From Calditrichota bacterium (GTDB lineage Bacteria; Calditrichota; Calditrichia; RBG-13-44-9; J042), in contig JAADJD010000028.1 in the NCBI GenBank assembly GCA_013150955.1, positions 53,305 to 117,304 of the forward strand: DNA of 64,000 nucleotides, given 5' to 3'. The notes beneath the pieces are model-generated. The model ran no database searches and had not been told where the DNA came from. It saw only the letters and a program-made list of their open reading frames with translations. Position 1 is the first letter of the stretch, and each line of letters starts with the position of its first letter. Made by a program: the position numbers and the translations under genes. Of the stretch, positions 41,282 through 53,564 are shown piece by piece.

Positions 41282-44200
41282 TCACTCGGTGGCCCCGGCA
41301 GCGGGATCCGGTGTCTGCTGATTTTCCTGCCTGGCCAGGTGGCGAATTTTGTAGGGATTCACCCGGCACATGGCTTCGAAGGGGCAGCGCCGCTGGCCCG
41401 GGGTGCAGTGGGCAGGATCGGTGGTGTGGGTGAATCGTCCCTCCCGGATGCTCTGGTAGTAACGGAATGCCCACGCGAGGCTGCGCTCCAGTATCTGCCG
41501 AAAGGAAAGCGGCTGGTCGTATGCATCCAGAAAGGCGGGTGATCTCCAGGACAGGCCCAGCCGATGGGCCATGTCCGGATCGAAAAGGAAGTGAGTCAGC
41601 CGGATGTCGTTTTCGCTGCTGATTTTATAATAGGCCGCCCCCAGAGGCCGGGTGCCAGGATGACGGGCCTGCAGTAGCGATTCCATGGCCAGCAGGTACA
41701 GGGGCAGTTGAAGGGAAAGTCCTTTGACCACATCGCGGGGTCCCGGATGCGAACCGGTTTTGTAATCGATGATCAGAAACGCCCGGTTGGGATGCAAATC
41801 CACCCGATCCACCACGCCGCGCAGGGCCATTCGCTGTCCCTGCCATTCCAGCACAAAGGGCTCCGATTCGGGAAATTCGCGATTAGGCCGCGGGGGGCGG
41901 TAGCCAAAGGGCAGTTCGAAATGGGTGGGTGTAAACGGCTCGTCCTGCAGCCGCTCTTCTTCCTGACTCCAGAAAGCCGCAAACAGGCCCTGGCGGTGCT
42001 CGTTCCCCAGAAAGGCCGCTTTCTGCAATTCCCAGAGCATTCCCGATGGAAACGGCAGTTTTTGCAATTCCGCTTCGGCGATTTGCAACAGGGCATGCAG
42101 AGAACGCTCTGTTTCAGGAATTTCCGTAAAAAATCGGAATAACACCTGGTGAACCAGATTCCCTTTTTCCAGCGGGGTAAGCGTTTCAGTCATATCCTCT
42201 GCGGGAACAAGCCCCAGAACGCGCTGGAAGAAAAAGAGCTGCGGGCACCGGGCAAACAACTCCAGTGCGGATGCGGAAAAGGGGTGCTGCGGGTAGTACC
42301 AGTTTAAATATGCCCGAATGGTCGGATTTCCCGTCAGCAGACCCTCGTAGTGCGCCGGGGGCTGAAACTGAGCTCGCTGGAGAACGATGGGTTTCTTTAA
42401 CTGATAAAGGGAGAAATTTACCCATTTTTTCAGCCGGGGAATGATCGACGGGGCTTCTTTGCGGGACCTGGTTTCGGCCTCCGCTTGTTCCAGAAAGGAA
42501 AGCCATTCCGCGCGGGAAAGTACCGGCAACGGCTCCGGCTCCTGGATGGGGACACCCGATACACGGGCCAGTTCCTGAAGCAATTCCGATGGCACATTGA
42601 CGGTTTCGCCGTCGCGATGGGGATAAGTGAAAAACAGTTGCCGGTCTGGCCGGTGCAGGCATTCAACAAACATCTGGCGATCTCTGAAAATTTGCTGCTG
42701 GGGAAACAGGCGATCCAGCGGTGCGGGCAAATGACCGAAGGGAGTGGATTCCCCGGTGGGAAAATCCTGATCGGTCATGCCCATGACAAACAGCACCTGG
42801 ACCGAATGGCTGTGGACTTCGGCCAGGGGATAAACCTGAACCCCCGCCGGTTTCGGGAGCGGGGAGCGGAAAGGCGTTGTTTGAATGAGCAAATCGAACA
42901 GTTGAAGGATTTGGGGCGCATTGAAACGGGCCGCCGGATCGATGGTTTCGAGGAATTGTGCCCATGCCTGCACCTGTTCCAGAAGGGTGCGCAGGGCGGA
43001 AAGGTGTTGAGCGGCAACGTCCAGCGAAAGTGCTTCCGCAGTCTCCAGCAGGCGCTGGTTGATCTGATGCTGCTGGATGATGTTCTCCAGAAATTGGAGA
43101 AATTCCTGACCCCCCGGCCGTGCGGACAACGGGGCGGTTTCTTTCTGCAATTGTTCCAGGCATTGTTTGACCCGCGCGAATTGTTCCGGCAGGGAAAGCA
43201 CCCCCTCAGGTGTTTCGTTTTCACGATCTGTCTGCAGAATATCGCTGTCCAGGAATCGTTGAATTTGTTTCAGCATGACCTCCAGCCCGGTCCACACCCG
43301 CAGGCGCTGAAGCACCCCCTCCACATCGGTGCCGGCAAGTCGATCCCGATAGCTCAGGTAGGGGCTCTGGAAAATCTTAAGCACCGTGTGCAGCGGAAAA
43401 TTCTCCACCACCAGTTCCAGGTACAACCGCAGGTGCTGAACAATGGCGCTCCGATCCAGGCGTTCCGGTGCCAGCCACTGAATGGGTATGCCATGGCCAC
43501 GGAAAACGCTTTCCAGCATGGGACGGTAGCCGTCCAGATGGGGTGCCGTAATGCCGATTTCTTCCGGCGAGAGACCTTCCGCCACACAGAACATTTTGGT
43601 TTTTCGGGCCACCCACTCCACCTCTGCCAGACGGTGAGGCAATCGCAGCAGGTGCAGTTTCCCTTTGGGTTGAAAGGTTTTCCCGTCCAGTCGGTAAAGG
43701 GATGGCGTAACCGGGTGGGATGACGGAAGGGAGTTGCTGGATGTAACCTGTTTTTTGATCGATTCTACAAGTGGATTCAAATTGCCGAAAATGTCCGGAT
43801 GGTCGGCATATCGAATGAGCAGGTGGAGATTCGGGACCGATCGGGCCAGTGTTTCCAGCAGGCGCTGCGTTTGGGCAGGTAGAGGATCCTGGATTTCCCA
43901 GAAGACGGTTTCCAGGCCGGGGAAAAGTTGGTCCATCACTTCTGGCGAAAGCAGGGAAATGGCCCGCTGGAGTAGATCCCCCGCGTCCAGCAGATCCGCC
44001 GGCTTCTGTTTCTGGTACGCCTGAAAAACGCGGTGGAGCAGGGAAAGCCCCTGGGGGGCATCGGGTCGTTCTGGCAATTGATCTTCCGGGAATCCGTTCA
44101 GGCGAAGGGTGTGCACGAACCGGTGGATTTCCTTCAGCAGGCCCGCCGGCAGGGGAGGGTCACCCGGGCGATTGCAGATCAGGTGAACCCAGAATTGCTC

Positions 44201-44482
44201 CTCCCGTGGGGTGAGTATCCGGGCGCCCGGATGCAGGGGAAGGATGATCCGCTGCAACAGGGCCGACCGGGTAAAAAACGGCGGCGAAACCAGTCCCCCC
44301 TGGTGATGGCGTTCAAGGAACGCCTCCTCCAGAAATCGTTTTCGATGACCATCCAGGCACACGTAAATCCAGCTATAGGTCACACCCCGGGGTGGTGGCA
44401 ACTGGGGAAGAATCCAGTCCGTGATCTGCCGCCAGCTTTCACCCGTGGTCAGAACGATTTGCCTGTCGGTTGCGTGTTTCAT
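41282..44482 (-). CDS. AddB-like PD-(D/E)XK nuclease / degenerate helicase
   Basis: About 1066 residues. The N-terminal two thirds resemble an AddB-type inactivated superfamily I helicase; no canonical Walker A is visible (the matching spot reads VLTTGESWRQIT). The C-terminal third is a PD-(D/E)XK nuclease domain: LRGVVDRVDLHPNRAFLIID then YKTG and LQLPLYLLAME. Cysteines in FARCPQLFFFQRV and HCTPGQRRCPFEAMCR (C-x6-C-x5-C) match the Fe-S staple of AddB/Dna2/Cas4-type nucleases. It would process DNA ends with an AddA helicase, which is not in the window. ATG 44482 is chosen; a TTG at 44518 is the only earlier start. Confidence 0.8.
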   Translation of the reverse strand: MKHATDRQIVLTTGESWRQITDWILPQLPPPRGVTYSWIYVCLDGHRKRFLEEAFLERHHQGGLVSPPFFTRSALLQRIILPLHPGARILTPREEQFWVHLICNRPGDPPLPAGLLKEIHRFVHTLRLNGFPEDQLPERPDAPQGLSLLHRVFQAYQKQKPADLLDAGDLLQRAISLLSPEVMDQLFPGLETVFWEIQDPLPAQTQRLLETLARSVPNLHLLIRYADHPDIFGNLNPLVESIKKQVTSSNSLPSSHPVTPSLYRLDGKTFQPKGKLHLLRLPHRLAEVEWVARKTKMFCVAEGLSPEEIGITAPHLDGYRPMLESVFRGHGIPIQWLAPERLDRSAIVQHLRLYLELVVENFPLHTVLKIFQSPYLSYRDRLAGTDVEGVLQRLRVWTGLEVMLKQIQRFLDSDILQTDRENETPEGVLSLPEQFARVKQCLEQLQKETAPLSARPGGQEFLQFLENIIQQHQINQRLLETAEALSLDVAAQHLSALRTLLEQVQAWAQFLETIDPAARFNAPQILQLFDLLIQTTPFRSPLPKPAGVQVYPLAEVHSHSVQVLFVMGMTDQDFPTGESTPFGHLPAPLDRLFPQQQIFRDRQMFVECLHRPDRQLFFTYPHRDGETVNVPSELLQELARVSGVPIQEPEPLPVLSRAEWLSFLEQAEAETRSRKEAPSIIPRLKKWVNFSLYQLKKPIVLQRAQFQPPAHYEGLLTGNPTIRAYLNWYYPQHPFSASALELFARCPQLFFFQRVLGLVPAEDMTETLTPLEKGNLVHQVLFRFFTEIPETERSLHALLQIAEAELQKLPFPSGMLWELQKAAFLGNEHRQGLFAAFWSQEEERLQDEPFTPTHFELPFGYRPPRPNREFPESEPFVLEWQGQRMALRGVVDRVDLHPNRAFLIIDYKTGSHPGPRDVVKGLSLQLPLYLLAMESLLQARHPGTRPLGAAYYKISSENDIRLTHFLFDPDMAHRLGLSWRSPAFLDAYDQPLSFRQILERSLAWAFRYYQSIREGRFTHTTDPAHCTPGQRRCPFEAMCRVNPYKIRHLARQENQQTPDPAAGATE

Positions 44483-44788
44483 TAAACGAAATTTACGTTG
44501 TGGGTAAGCGAGACGCAAACATTTCTCCCGCGGGCTGCGAAATGGGTGCCATCGCCAGCGTTTTTTCGGAAAAGAGGTTGCACCGGGGGCATTTGGGTGT
44601 AACTTATGAACGTGGCCGGGAAGGGGTTCCGCCTCCGGTGGTTGCTGGAAATTCTCCGCAGATGTCCGGGCGAGAATGGCAGTAACCTTTTCGCATATTG
44701 AGTGGCGTTCGCAGGTGTTGCAGGTGAAAAAACACCGGGCGGGTATTTTTAATTAAACCAACGATTACGGATAAACATAACCGGATTC
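44483..44788. other. Divergent intergenic region without recognised features
   Basis: About 306 bases between the AddB-like gene and the antiporter gene. No repeat copy, RNA or strong promoter was recognised. A short AT-rich stretch (about 44740-44785) precedes the antiporter. Confidence 0.4.
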
Positions 44789-46003
44789 ATGACGCCAATT
44801 CTGGGTTTTCTACTGGTTATCATCATTGCGCTGATCAGTAAGCTGGTGATTTTACCGCGGATTAACCAGGCCAGTCCCTTTGTTACCGGGTTGGCGGTAA
44901 GCGGATTGCCTTACATCGTTCTGGGAATGGTTCTGGGTCCACGGGCCTTTGATCTACTGGACACCGATATTTTGACCCGTCTGGAGCCATTGATCAGCCT
45001 GGCGCTGGGCTGGGTGGGGATTTTATTCGGCATTCAGCTGCGGTGGAAAAATGTACGCCGTTTTCCGGCCAATTACCTGTTGTTTGCCACCGTGCAGAGC
45101 CTGGTGGCCTTTGGGGTGATTGCCCTGATTTGCCTGGGTGGGATTTACCTCCTGGCACCGCCGGAGGTGGAAAGTCCCCTTCAGGTGGCGCTCATTCTGG
45201 CGGCGATCGGTTCCATTTCCGCGCCCATAACGGTCGGGCGGGCCATGGTCAGCTATCGCGCCCGGGGGAGACTGACCCACCTGTTGCAGTTCGTCTCCAG
45301 CCTGGACGCCTTCTGGGGCATTCTGTTTTCGGGACTCCTGTTTGTATTCTTCCGCAGCGTGGGTAGCCATGATCTTTCCCTGCTTAAAGGGATGCTCTGG
45401 CTGGGGATAAACCTGGGTGCCGGAATCGTCATCGGCGTGGCCTTCCTTTACCTCCTGCGGATTGGTTTCGATGGCGAGGAATTGCTGCTGCTGGTGCTGG
45501 GTCTGGTGATTTTTGTAAGCGGAGTGGGATTTTACCTGGGGCTGTCCCCCATTTTTTTAAACATGATTGTTGGCATCGTGCTGGCACAATCCAGGGTGCA
45601 TGCCAGCCGGGTCATGCGGGTCCTGGCCTACGCCGAAAAACCGATTTATCTGATCCTGCTGGTATTTGCCGGTGCGGTGTGGAATTTCCACGTGGTTACC
45701 GAGGTGGTGATCATCGCCCTCTTTCTGCTGGCCCGTTTTGCGGGTAAAATGATGGGGGGATGGATCTCCAGCCGGCGCATCGACTGTGCCTTTCCCATTC
45801 CTCCGGATGTGGGCAAAATCCTGCTCTCTTTCGGGGGAATTTCCCTGGCCATTGCATTTAATTTTCAGTTGTTTTATGGCGGAATGATGGGTGATCTGGT
45901 GATTAGCGCCACCATTATTGCCATCCTGGTGTTCGATGAGTGGGCGGCCTACAGCACCGTGCGAATTTTAAGGGAGCAGGGTGAGATTCCATTGAGTGGT
46001 TAA
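44789..46003 (+). CDS. CPA2-like cation:proton antiporter
   Basis: 404 residues with about 12 membrane helices and the fold of Kef/NapA-type antiporters: VSGLPYIVLGMVLGPRAFDL near the N-terminus and two-fold helix pattern with GAGIVIGVAFLYLL. It would exchange sodium or potassium for protons, or act as an efflux channel. It lacks the C-terminal RCK/TrkA domain of KefB/C, ending REQGEIPLSG. The start codon has no strong ribosome site. It is a monocistronic gene upstream of aceE. Confidence 0.8.
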   Translation: MTPILGFLLVIIIALISKLVILPRINQASPFVTGLAVSGLPYIVLGMVLGPRAFDLLDTDILTRLEPLISLALGWVGILFGIQLRWKNVRRFPANYLLFATVQSLVAFGVIALICLGGIYLLAPPEVESPLQVALILAAIGSISAPITVGRAMVSYRARGRLTHLLQFVSSLDAFWGILFSGLLFVFFRSVGSHDLSLLKGMLWLGINLGAGIVIGVAFLYLLRIGFDGEELLLLVLGLVIFVSGVGFYLGLSPIFLNMIVGIVLAQSRVHASRVMRVLAYAEKPIYLILLVFAGAVWNFHVVTEVVIIALFLLARFAGKMMGGWISSRRIDCAFPIPPDVGKILLSFGGISLAIAFNFQLFYGGMMGDLVISATIIAILVFDEWAAYSTVRILREQGEIPLSG

Positions 46004-46133
46004 TCAGATTGTGTCCCGCAGGGGCGCATCGAGAAGCCGTCACCTCAGCGCCGGTACCTCCTGATAATCCAGAACAACGAATGGCATGCAGCGGTCAATT
46101 CGCAAAATTTTCTGAGCGGTCAGTTTCCCCACC

Positions 46134-46162
46134 TTGTTTCGGCCAGCATGTGTATGTATATT
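46134..46162 (+). promoter_or_regulatory. Putative promoter of aceE
   Basis: TTGTTT (46134-46139) and TATATT (46157-46162) with a 17-base spacer, about 50 bases ahead of the aceE start. Confidence 0.5.
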
Positions 46163-46211
46163 TAGCGCTTGCATTTGAATATGAACGCAAAGCGAAAGTG
46201 AACAGGAGGAC

Positions 46212-48923
<2,712 letters not shown>

Positions 48924-48992
48924 AATCGTGGACGGAAATCGAAAATCCCTGGGGGGGAATCCGGTCATGGCCTGGATTCCCCCTGTTTGCGT

Positions 48993-49165
48993 TAAACCCA
49001 GATAATGCAATAAACCGCGAATCACGCGTATGAAACTAAAAATGTCCACAAAATCGCAAAAAAACCCCCGAACCAAATTTTCATCCAGATCGAATCCAAT
49101 GGATTTTGTTGTTTTTATTTGTGTTCATTCGTGTCGTTCGTGGTCTCATGCATCATCCGGGCTAA
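48993..49165. repeat. Palindromic intergenic repeat, copy R7
   Basis: Full direct-orientation element: TAAACCCAGATAATGCAATA, CGAATCACGCGTATGAAAC, AAATTTTCATCCAGATCGAA, TTCGTGTCGTTCGTGG and ATCATCCGGGCTAA. It fills the gap between aceE and rsmI. Confidence 0.85.
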
Positions 49166-49229
49166 ACCCTTTTTGAATTTTAATCAATTTTTACTACTTT
49201 GTTGAATCGGCGAGCGTGGGAGGCCCATT

Positions 49230-49916
49230 TTGGCAGGAACTCTGTACATCGTCAGTACACCGATCGGGAATCTGGAAGATATTACCCTGCGGGCCTTGCG
49301 AATTTTAAAGGAAGTGGATTTGATCTGCGCCGAGGACACACGCACCACCCGGAAATTGTTGAACCACTATCAAATCAAGAACAACTTGCTCAGTTGCCAT
49401 TCCTATAACGTGAAGCAGCGGATACCGCAGGTTCTGACCAGATTGCAGCAGGGACAGCAAGTGGCGCTGGTATCCGAGGCCGGTACTCCGGGCATTTCCG
49501 ATCCCGGTCACGCCCTGGTTATGGCGGCGATTCGGGAGCAGATTCCGGTGGTACCCATACCCGGGCCCTCCGCAGCCATTGCCGCCCTGGTGGCCTCCGG
49601 CTTACCCACGGATCGATTCGTGTTCGAAGGATTCCTGCCCCGCAAAAAAGGACGCCAGACCAAGCTGCAACAATTAAAGGACGAGCCGGGCACCATCATC
49701 CTTTACGAGTCGCCCCACCGCATCCGAAAAACAATAGAAGATATTGTAAACATATTCGGAAATCGTTATATTGTCCTTGCTCGAGAGCTAACAAAGCGCT
49801 TTGAGGAATTCATCCGGGGTTACGCCTCGGATATTTTGCAATTACTGGAGGAACGCGATTTAAAAGGAGAAATCGTTCTTTTAGTGGCCGGAACCAAATT
49901 TAAATCGTTTACATAG
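49230..49916 (+). CDS. rsmI: 16S rRNA (cytidine1402-2'-O)-methyltransferase
   Basis: 228-residue RsmI, which 2'-O-methylates C1402 of 16S rRNA with S-adenosylmethionine. Motifs: LYIVSTPIGNLEDITLRAL, ICAEDTRTTRKLLNHY, VALVSEAGTPGISDPGHALV and FEGFLPRKKGRQTKL, then IILYESPHRIRKTIEDI. Translation starts at TTG 49230, with GGGAGG six bases upstream; no ATG is available near it. It begins a three-gene cluster with the CDP-alcohol transferase and inositol phosphate synthase genes. Confidence 0.95.
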   Translation: MAGTLYIVSTPIGNLEDITLRALRILKEVDLICAEDTRTTRKLLNHYQIKNNLLSCHSYNVKQRIPQVLTRLQQGQQVALVSEAGTPGISDPGHALVMAAIREQIPVVPIPGPSAAIAALVASGLPTDRFVFEGFLPRKKGRQTKLQQLKDEPGTIILYESPHRIRKTIEDIVNIFGNRYIVLARELTKRFEEFIRGYASDILQLLEERDLKGEIVLLVAGTKFKSFT

Positions 49917-49929
49917 CAGGACAAGTTGC

Positions 49930-50586
49930 ATGGAAAAGAAACGTTTTACGGTTTTGCCGGAATGGATACAGCAGGGATTTTTGAAACTGATTGATCCGGT
50001 CATCGATCTGATCGTTCAGTTCAATGTCCATCCCCATTTTTTTACCGTGTTGGGGCTGGTCCTCTCCGGCGTGAGTGCGTATTTCTTTGCCACCGGAGAC
50101 CTGCGAATGGGAGGGATGTTCGTACTGCTGGGTGGCATCTGTGATATTCTGGACGGAAAAATTGCCCGCCGCTCGGGGCTATCCTCTAAATTTGGGGCGT
50201 TGCTGGATTCCAGCCTGGACCGCTACGCGGAAATGTTCATGTATCTGGGTATCGGGATTTATTTTGTGCGGGAAGGGAATCCGGCAACAAGCATGATGGT
50301 GTTTCTGGCCCTGGGTGGGTCGCTGATGGTCAGCTATGTCCGGGCCCGTGCCGAAGGATTGGGTTATGATTGCAAAGTGGGGCTGATGCAGCGACCGGAA
50401 CGCATCGTTTACATCGGATTTGGCGCCATTCTCCACGCGTTGATTCTGGAAATCGTGATCTGGATGGTGGCCATTCTGGCAAATTTTACCGCGTTTCAGC
50501 GGATGCAGCATGTCTGGAAGCTGGAGAAAAAGGAAAAGGAAGCAGAGGAGCAGGAAGAGCCTTTAGACGAATCGCTGGGTATTTAA
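49930..50586 (+). CDS. CDP-alcohol phosphatidyltransferase, probable inositol-phospholipid synthase
   Basis: 218 residues with six membrane helices and the CDP-OH-P signature: DILDGKIARRSGLSSKFGA then LLDSSLDR (D-x2-D-G-x2-A-R-x8-G-x3-D-x3-D). It replaces CMP of CDP-diacylglycerol by an alcohol or alcohol phosphate. The basic residues in the loop after the motif (MQRPERIVYIG) resemble the inositol-1-phosphate-using subfamily. The next gene makes inositol-1-phosphate, so phosphatidylinositol phosphate is the inferred product. The C-terminal tail is acidic. Start supported by a modest AGGA-type site. Confidence 0.85.
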   Translation: MEKKRFTVLPEWIQQGFLKLIDPVIDLIVQFNVHPHFFTVLGLVLSGVSAYFFATGDLRMGGMFVLLGGICDILDGKIARRSGLSSKFGALLDSSLDRYAEMFMYLGIGIYFVREGNPATSMMVFLALGGSLMVSYVRARAEGLGYDCKVGLMQRPERIVYIGFGAILHALILEIVIWMVAILANFTAFQRMQHVWKLEKKEKEAEEQEEPLDESLGI

Positions 50587-50608
50587 GGGAAAAACGAAGG
50601 AGAAGTCA

Positions 50609-51937
50609 ATGGAGAAGTTGCCAGCAATTGAAATTCAGCCTGCGAAGGGCCGTTTGGGTATCCTGACCCCCGGTATGGGCGCTGTGGCCACAACCTTTAT
50701 TGCCGGTGTCATTGCCATTCGCAAGGGACTGGGTAAACCCATCGGTTCTCTCACGCAGATGGGAACCATCCGTATTGGAAAACGCACGGAAAAAAAGTTT
50801 CCCCTGATAAAGGAATTTGTGCCTCTGGCCAATCTGGAGGACATCTTTTTTGGAGGCTGGGACATTTTTGAGGATGATGCCTACCAGTCGGCTTTAAAAT
50901 CGGGGGTGCTGGAAAAGACCCTGCTGGATCAAATCCGGCCCGAGCTGGAAGCCATCAAGCCCTGGCCGGCCGTGTTCGACAAACGGTACGTGAAAAAACT
51001 GGATGGTAGCTACGTCAAGCAGGCACGTACAAAGTGGGACTATGCCCAGATGGTCATGGAAGACATTGCCCGGTTTAAGGAGGAGCATCGGCTGGACCGA
51101 CTGGTCATGATCTGGTGCGGCAGTACGGAAGTATACCTGAAGCAGCAGGATGTGCATGAGAGTCTGGAAGCGTTCGAGAAAGGATTGAAAGAGAATCATC
51201 CGGGCATTGCGCCCAGCATGATCTACGCGTATGCGGCCATCAAAATGGGAATTCCCTACGCCAATGGCGCACCGAACCTGACGGTGGACATCCCCGCCAT
51301 GGTGGAACTGGCCAGGGAAACCCGGACGCCCATTGCCGGAAAGGATTTCAAGACTGGCCAGACGCTGATGAAAACCATCATTGCACCGGGACTGAAGGCG
51401 CGCCTGCTGGGATTGCATGGCTGGTTTTCCACCAACATTCTGGGTAATCGGGACGGGGAAGTGCTGGATGACCCCGAAAGTTTTAAAACAAAGGAAGAAA
51501 GCAAACTATCGGTGCTGGAATACATTCTACAACCCGACCTTTATCCGGATCTTTACAAGAATTTCTATCATAAGGTGCGGATCAATTATTATCCTCCGCG
51601 CGGGGATAATAAGGAAGGCTGGGATAATATCGACATCTTTGGCTGGTTGGGCTATTCCATGCAGATTAAAATCGACTTCCTGTGTCGGGACAGCATTCTG
51701 GCAGCGCCAATTGTTCTGGATCTGGCCCTCTTTCTGGATCTGGCCAAACGGGCGGATTTTTCGGGAATACAGGAATGGCTGTCGTTTTATTTCAAGAGTC
51801 CCATGCACCTACCCGAGCTCTATCCAGAGCACGATCTGTTCATACAGCTCATGAAACTCAAAAACACATTGCGCTTTATGCGAGGTGAGGAGCAAATCAC
51901 CCACCTTGGTGCAGATTACTACGATTTCTACAAGTAG
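50609..51937 (+). CDS. ino1: Inositol-3-phosphate synthase (L-myo-inositol-1-phosphate synthase)
   Basis: 442-residue enzyme that turns glucose-6-phosphate into inositol phosphate using NAD. Motifs: GRLGILTPGMGAVATTFIAG (NAD binding), APSMIYAYAAIKMGIPYANG, ARETRTPIAGKDFKTGQTL and GLHGWFSTNILGNRDGEVLD with SKLSVLEYILQPDLYPDLYK. The pattern is that of the longer bacterial type. It follows the CDP-alcohol transferase gene by 22 bases, GAAGGAGAAG lies before the ATG, and a terminator follows. The pair suggests inositol-containing membrane lipids. Confidence 0.95.
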   Translation: MEKLPAIEIQPAKGRLGILTPGMGAVATTFIAGVIAIRKGLGKPIGSLTQMGTIRIGKRTEKKFPLIKEFVPLANLEDIFFGGWDIFEDDAYQSALKSGVLEKTLLDQIRPELEAIKPWPAVFDKRYVKKLDGSYVKQARTKWDYAQMVMEDIARFKEEHRLDRLVMIWCGSTEVYLKQQDVHESLEAFEKGLKENHPGIAPSMIYAYAAIKMGIPYANGAPNLTVDIPAMVELARETRTPIAGKDFKTGQTLMKTIIAPGLKARLLGLHGWFSTNILGNRDGEVLDDPESFKTKEESKLSVLEYILQPDLYPDLYKNFYHKVRINYYPPRGDNKEGWDNIDIFGWLGYSMQIKIDFLCRDSILAAPIVLDLALFLDLAKRADFSGIQEWLSFYFKSPMHLPELYPEHDLFIQLMKLKNTLRFMRGEEQITHLGADYYDFYK

Positions 51938-51960
51938 TGACGGAAAGAGAATAGGGTCAG

Positions 51961-51990
51961 CGGCAGGGGTTCTCCCCTGCCGTTTGGTTT
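51961..51990 (+). terminator. Intrinsic terminator after ino1
   Basis: Perfect 9-bp stem CGGCAGGGG (51961-51969) and CCCCTGCCG (51974-51982), TTCT loop, followed by TTTGGTTT. Confidence 0.85.
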
Positions 51991-52042
51991 CGGGTTGGCA
52001 TTAATTAAGTAAGGAAGTTAGAGTAGGAACGGGTGGGAAAAT

Positions 52043-53389
52043 TTGTCGTCTTCAAAAACATCGCCGTTAAAGGATATATTAAAAACGTCCCTACCTGCCG
52101 TACTGGACCTTTCATCCCAAACAATCACCTGGTTGGTTGAAGCGATTTTCATCGGGCATCTGTCTGCCGCGGCTCTGGCAGGTGTGGGAATTGCCTTGCA
52201 GATTATTCTGCTCACCTTTACGGTGGTGCTCACCTTCGTGGTCGGTGCCTCGGTCATTATCCTGCGCTACCTGGGACAGGAGGACCACTGGAATGCCAAT
52301 CACGTTTTTGGGCAGGCCATGTTCATCGGTGCGGTCATGTCCGTTTTTATTTTTGTGCTGTGGTATTTTGGGGGCACCCAGCTGCTGACCATCATTCGGG
52401 AAGATGAACCGCTGGCCCGGGTGTACGGCGAGCAGTACCTGCAAACGGTTTCCATGTTTAGTTTTTTTATCGTGCTCAATTTTATTGCCCTGGGCATCAT
52501 GCGCATGTCTGGAGATACCCTGATTACCATGAAGGTAAATCTGTTTACCAACGCCCTGCACATGTTTTTATCCTTTTCGATGATTTTCGGGTATTTTGGA
52601 TTTCCCCGATTGGAGGCCCGGGGTGCCGGGCTGGCGGCGGGAATTGCCCATACTACCGCAGCCTTCCTGACGCTCTATTATTTACGCAGCCGAAAGTCCG
52701 TCCTTTTTCTTTCCTTTCGGGAGTTTACCACCGTCAATTTTGCCACCTTCAAAAAATTGTTCAAGCTGGGGGTTCCCACCACGATCGAGCAGCTGGTCTG
52801 GGCCGTGGGGCAGCTGATCCTGAGCTTTTATGCCGCACGGATGGGCATTGTGGTGCTGGCCACCCATCAGGTTTTCCTGCGCATTCAATCCGTGCTAACC
52901 ATGGCGTTTACGGGATTTGGCCTGGCATCCATGACCCTGGTGGGGAAAAATCTGGGGGCGCAGAACGAGCACCAGGCCATTACCACGGGTCGCACCACCG
53001 CCCGGGTGGCACTGATTGCGGCAGTCCTGATTGCGGTGACCATTATTCTCTTTCGCGGCCAGCTGGTGCGTGCCTTTACCGATAATATGGACGTGGTAAG
53101 TTTCGGGTCGAAAGTGATCGTGGTGTTGGCACTGATCCAGATTCCCAAAGCGGTGAATATTGTTTTCACGGGAAATCTCCGCGGCAGTGCGGACATGGTC
53201 TGGTTAATGTGGCTGTCCATTGCCAGCGTTTTCATTTTCGAAACGGTGGCCGCCTACATTCTGGCCTTTGTGTTTCACTTTTCCCTGTATGGGCTGTGGG
53301 CCATCCAGGGAATTGATGAGTCCTGGCGGTTTTTAATGAACTACCGTCGCTTCCGCCTGAAGAAATGGAAAAAACGGAACATTTTTTAA
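52043..53389 (+). CDS. MATE-family efflux transporter
   Basis: 448 residues with 12 predicted membrane helices in two similar halves. Typical MATE segments are visible: LSSQTITWLVEAIFIGHLSA, LAGVGIALQIILLTFT, GIMRMSGDTLITMKVNLFTN and QFLRIQSVLTMAFTGFGLA-like helices with KNLGAQNEHQAI. It would export cationic drugs or metabolites using a sodium or proton gradient. Translation is likely from TTG 52043, with GGTGGG ahead. It is a single gene after a terminator, before tmk. Confidence 0.88.
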   Translation: MSSSKTSPLKDILKTSLPAVLDLSSQTITWLVEAIFIGHLSAAALAGVGIALQIILLTFTVVLTFVVGASVIILRYLGQEDHWNANHVFGQAMFIGAVMSVFIFVLWYFGGTQLLTIIREDEPLARVYGEQYLQTVSMFSFFIVLNFIALGIMRMSGDTLITMKVNLFTNALHMFLSFSMIFGYFGFPRLEARGAGLAAGIAHTTAAFLTLYYLRSRKSVLFLSFREFTTVNFATFKKLFKLGVPTTIEQLVWAVGQLILSFYAARMGIVVLATHQVFLRIQSVLTMAFTGFGLASMTLVGKNLGAQNEHQAITTGRTTARVALIAAVLIAVTIILFRGQLVRAFTDNMDVVSFGSKVIVVLALIQIPKAVNIVFTGNLRGSADMVWLMWLSIASVFIFETVAAYILAFVFHFSLYGLWAIQGIDESWRFLMNYRRFRLKKWKKRNIF

Positions 53390-53564
53390 CGGGAATGAAA
53401 TGTTCCTGGCGATTTAAGCGAATGAATGTGAATAAAGATCAAGTAATGATAAAGCAAGTGGTTTGGATCGACCGGCCCTTCTGCAACATTTCGATAGGGG
53501 CCAGAACGCCTGCGGAATCAGGGGCGGAAAGTATTTCGTCAGAAGTGAACGATTTTATTCGTGT

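Noticed and set aside
42485-43723. A 412-codon reading frame on the plus strand opposite the AddB-like gene
   Set aside because: It is antisense to a well-supported gene with intact motifs, lacks a ribosome site, and its translation resembles no family. It is a by-product of codon use.
46004-46211. Possible small genes between the antiporter and aceE
   Set aside because: A 68-codon frame overlaps the likely aceE promoter and has no ribosome site.
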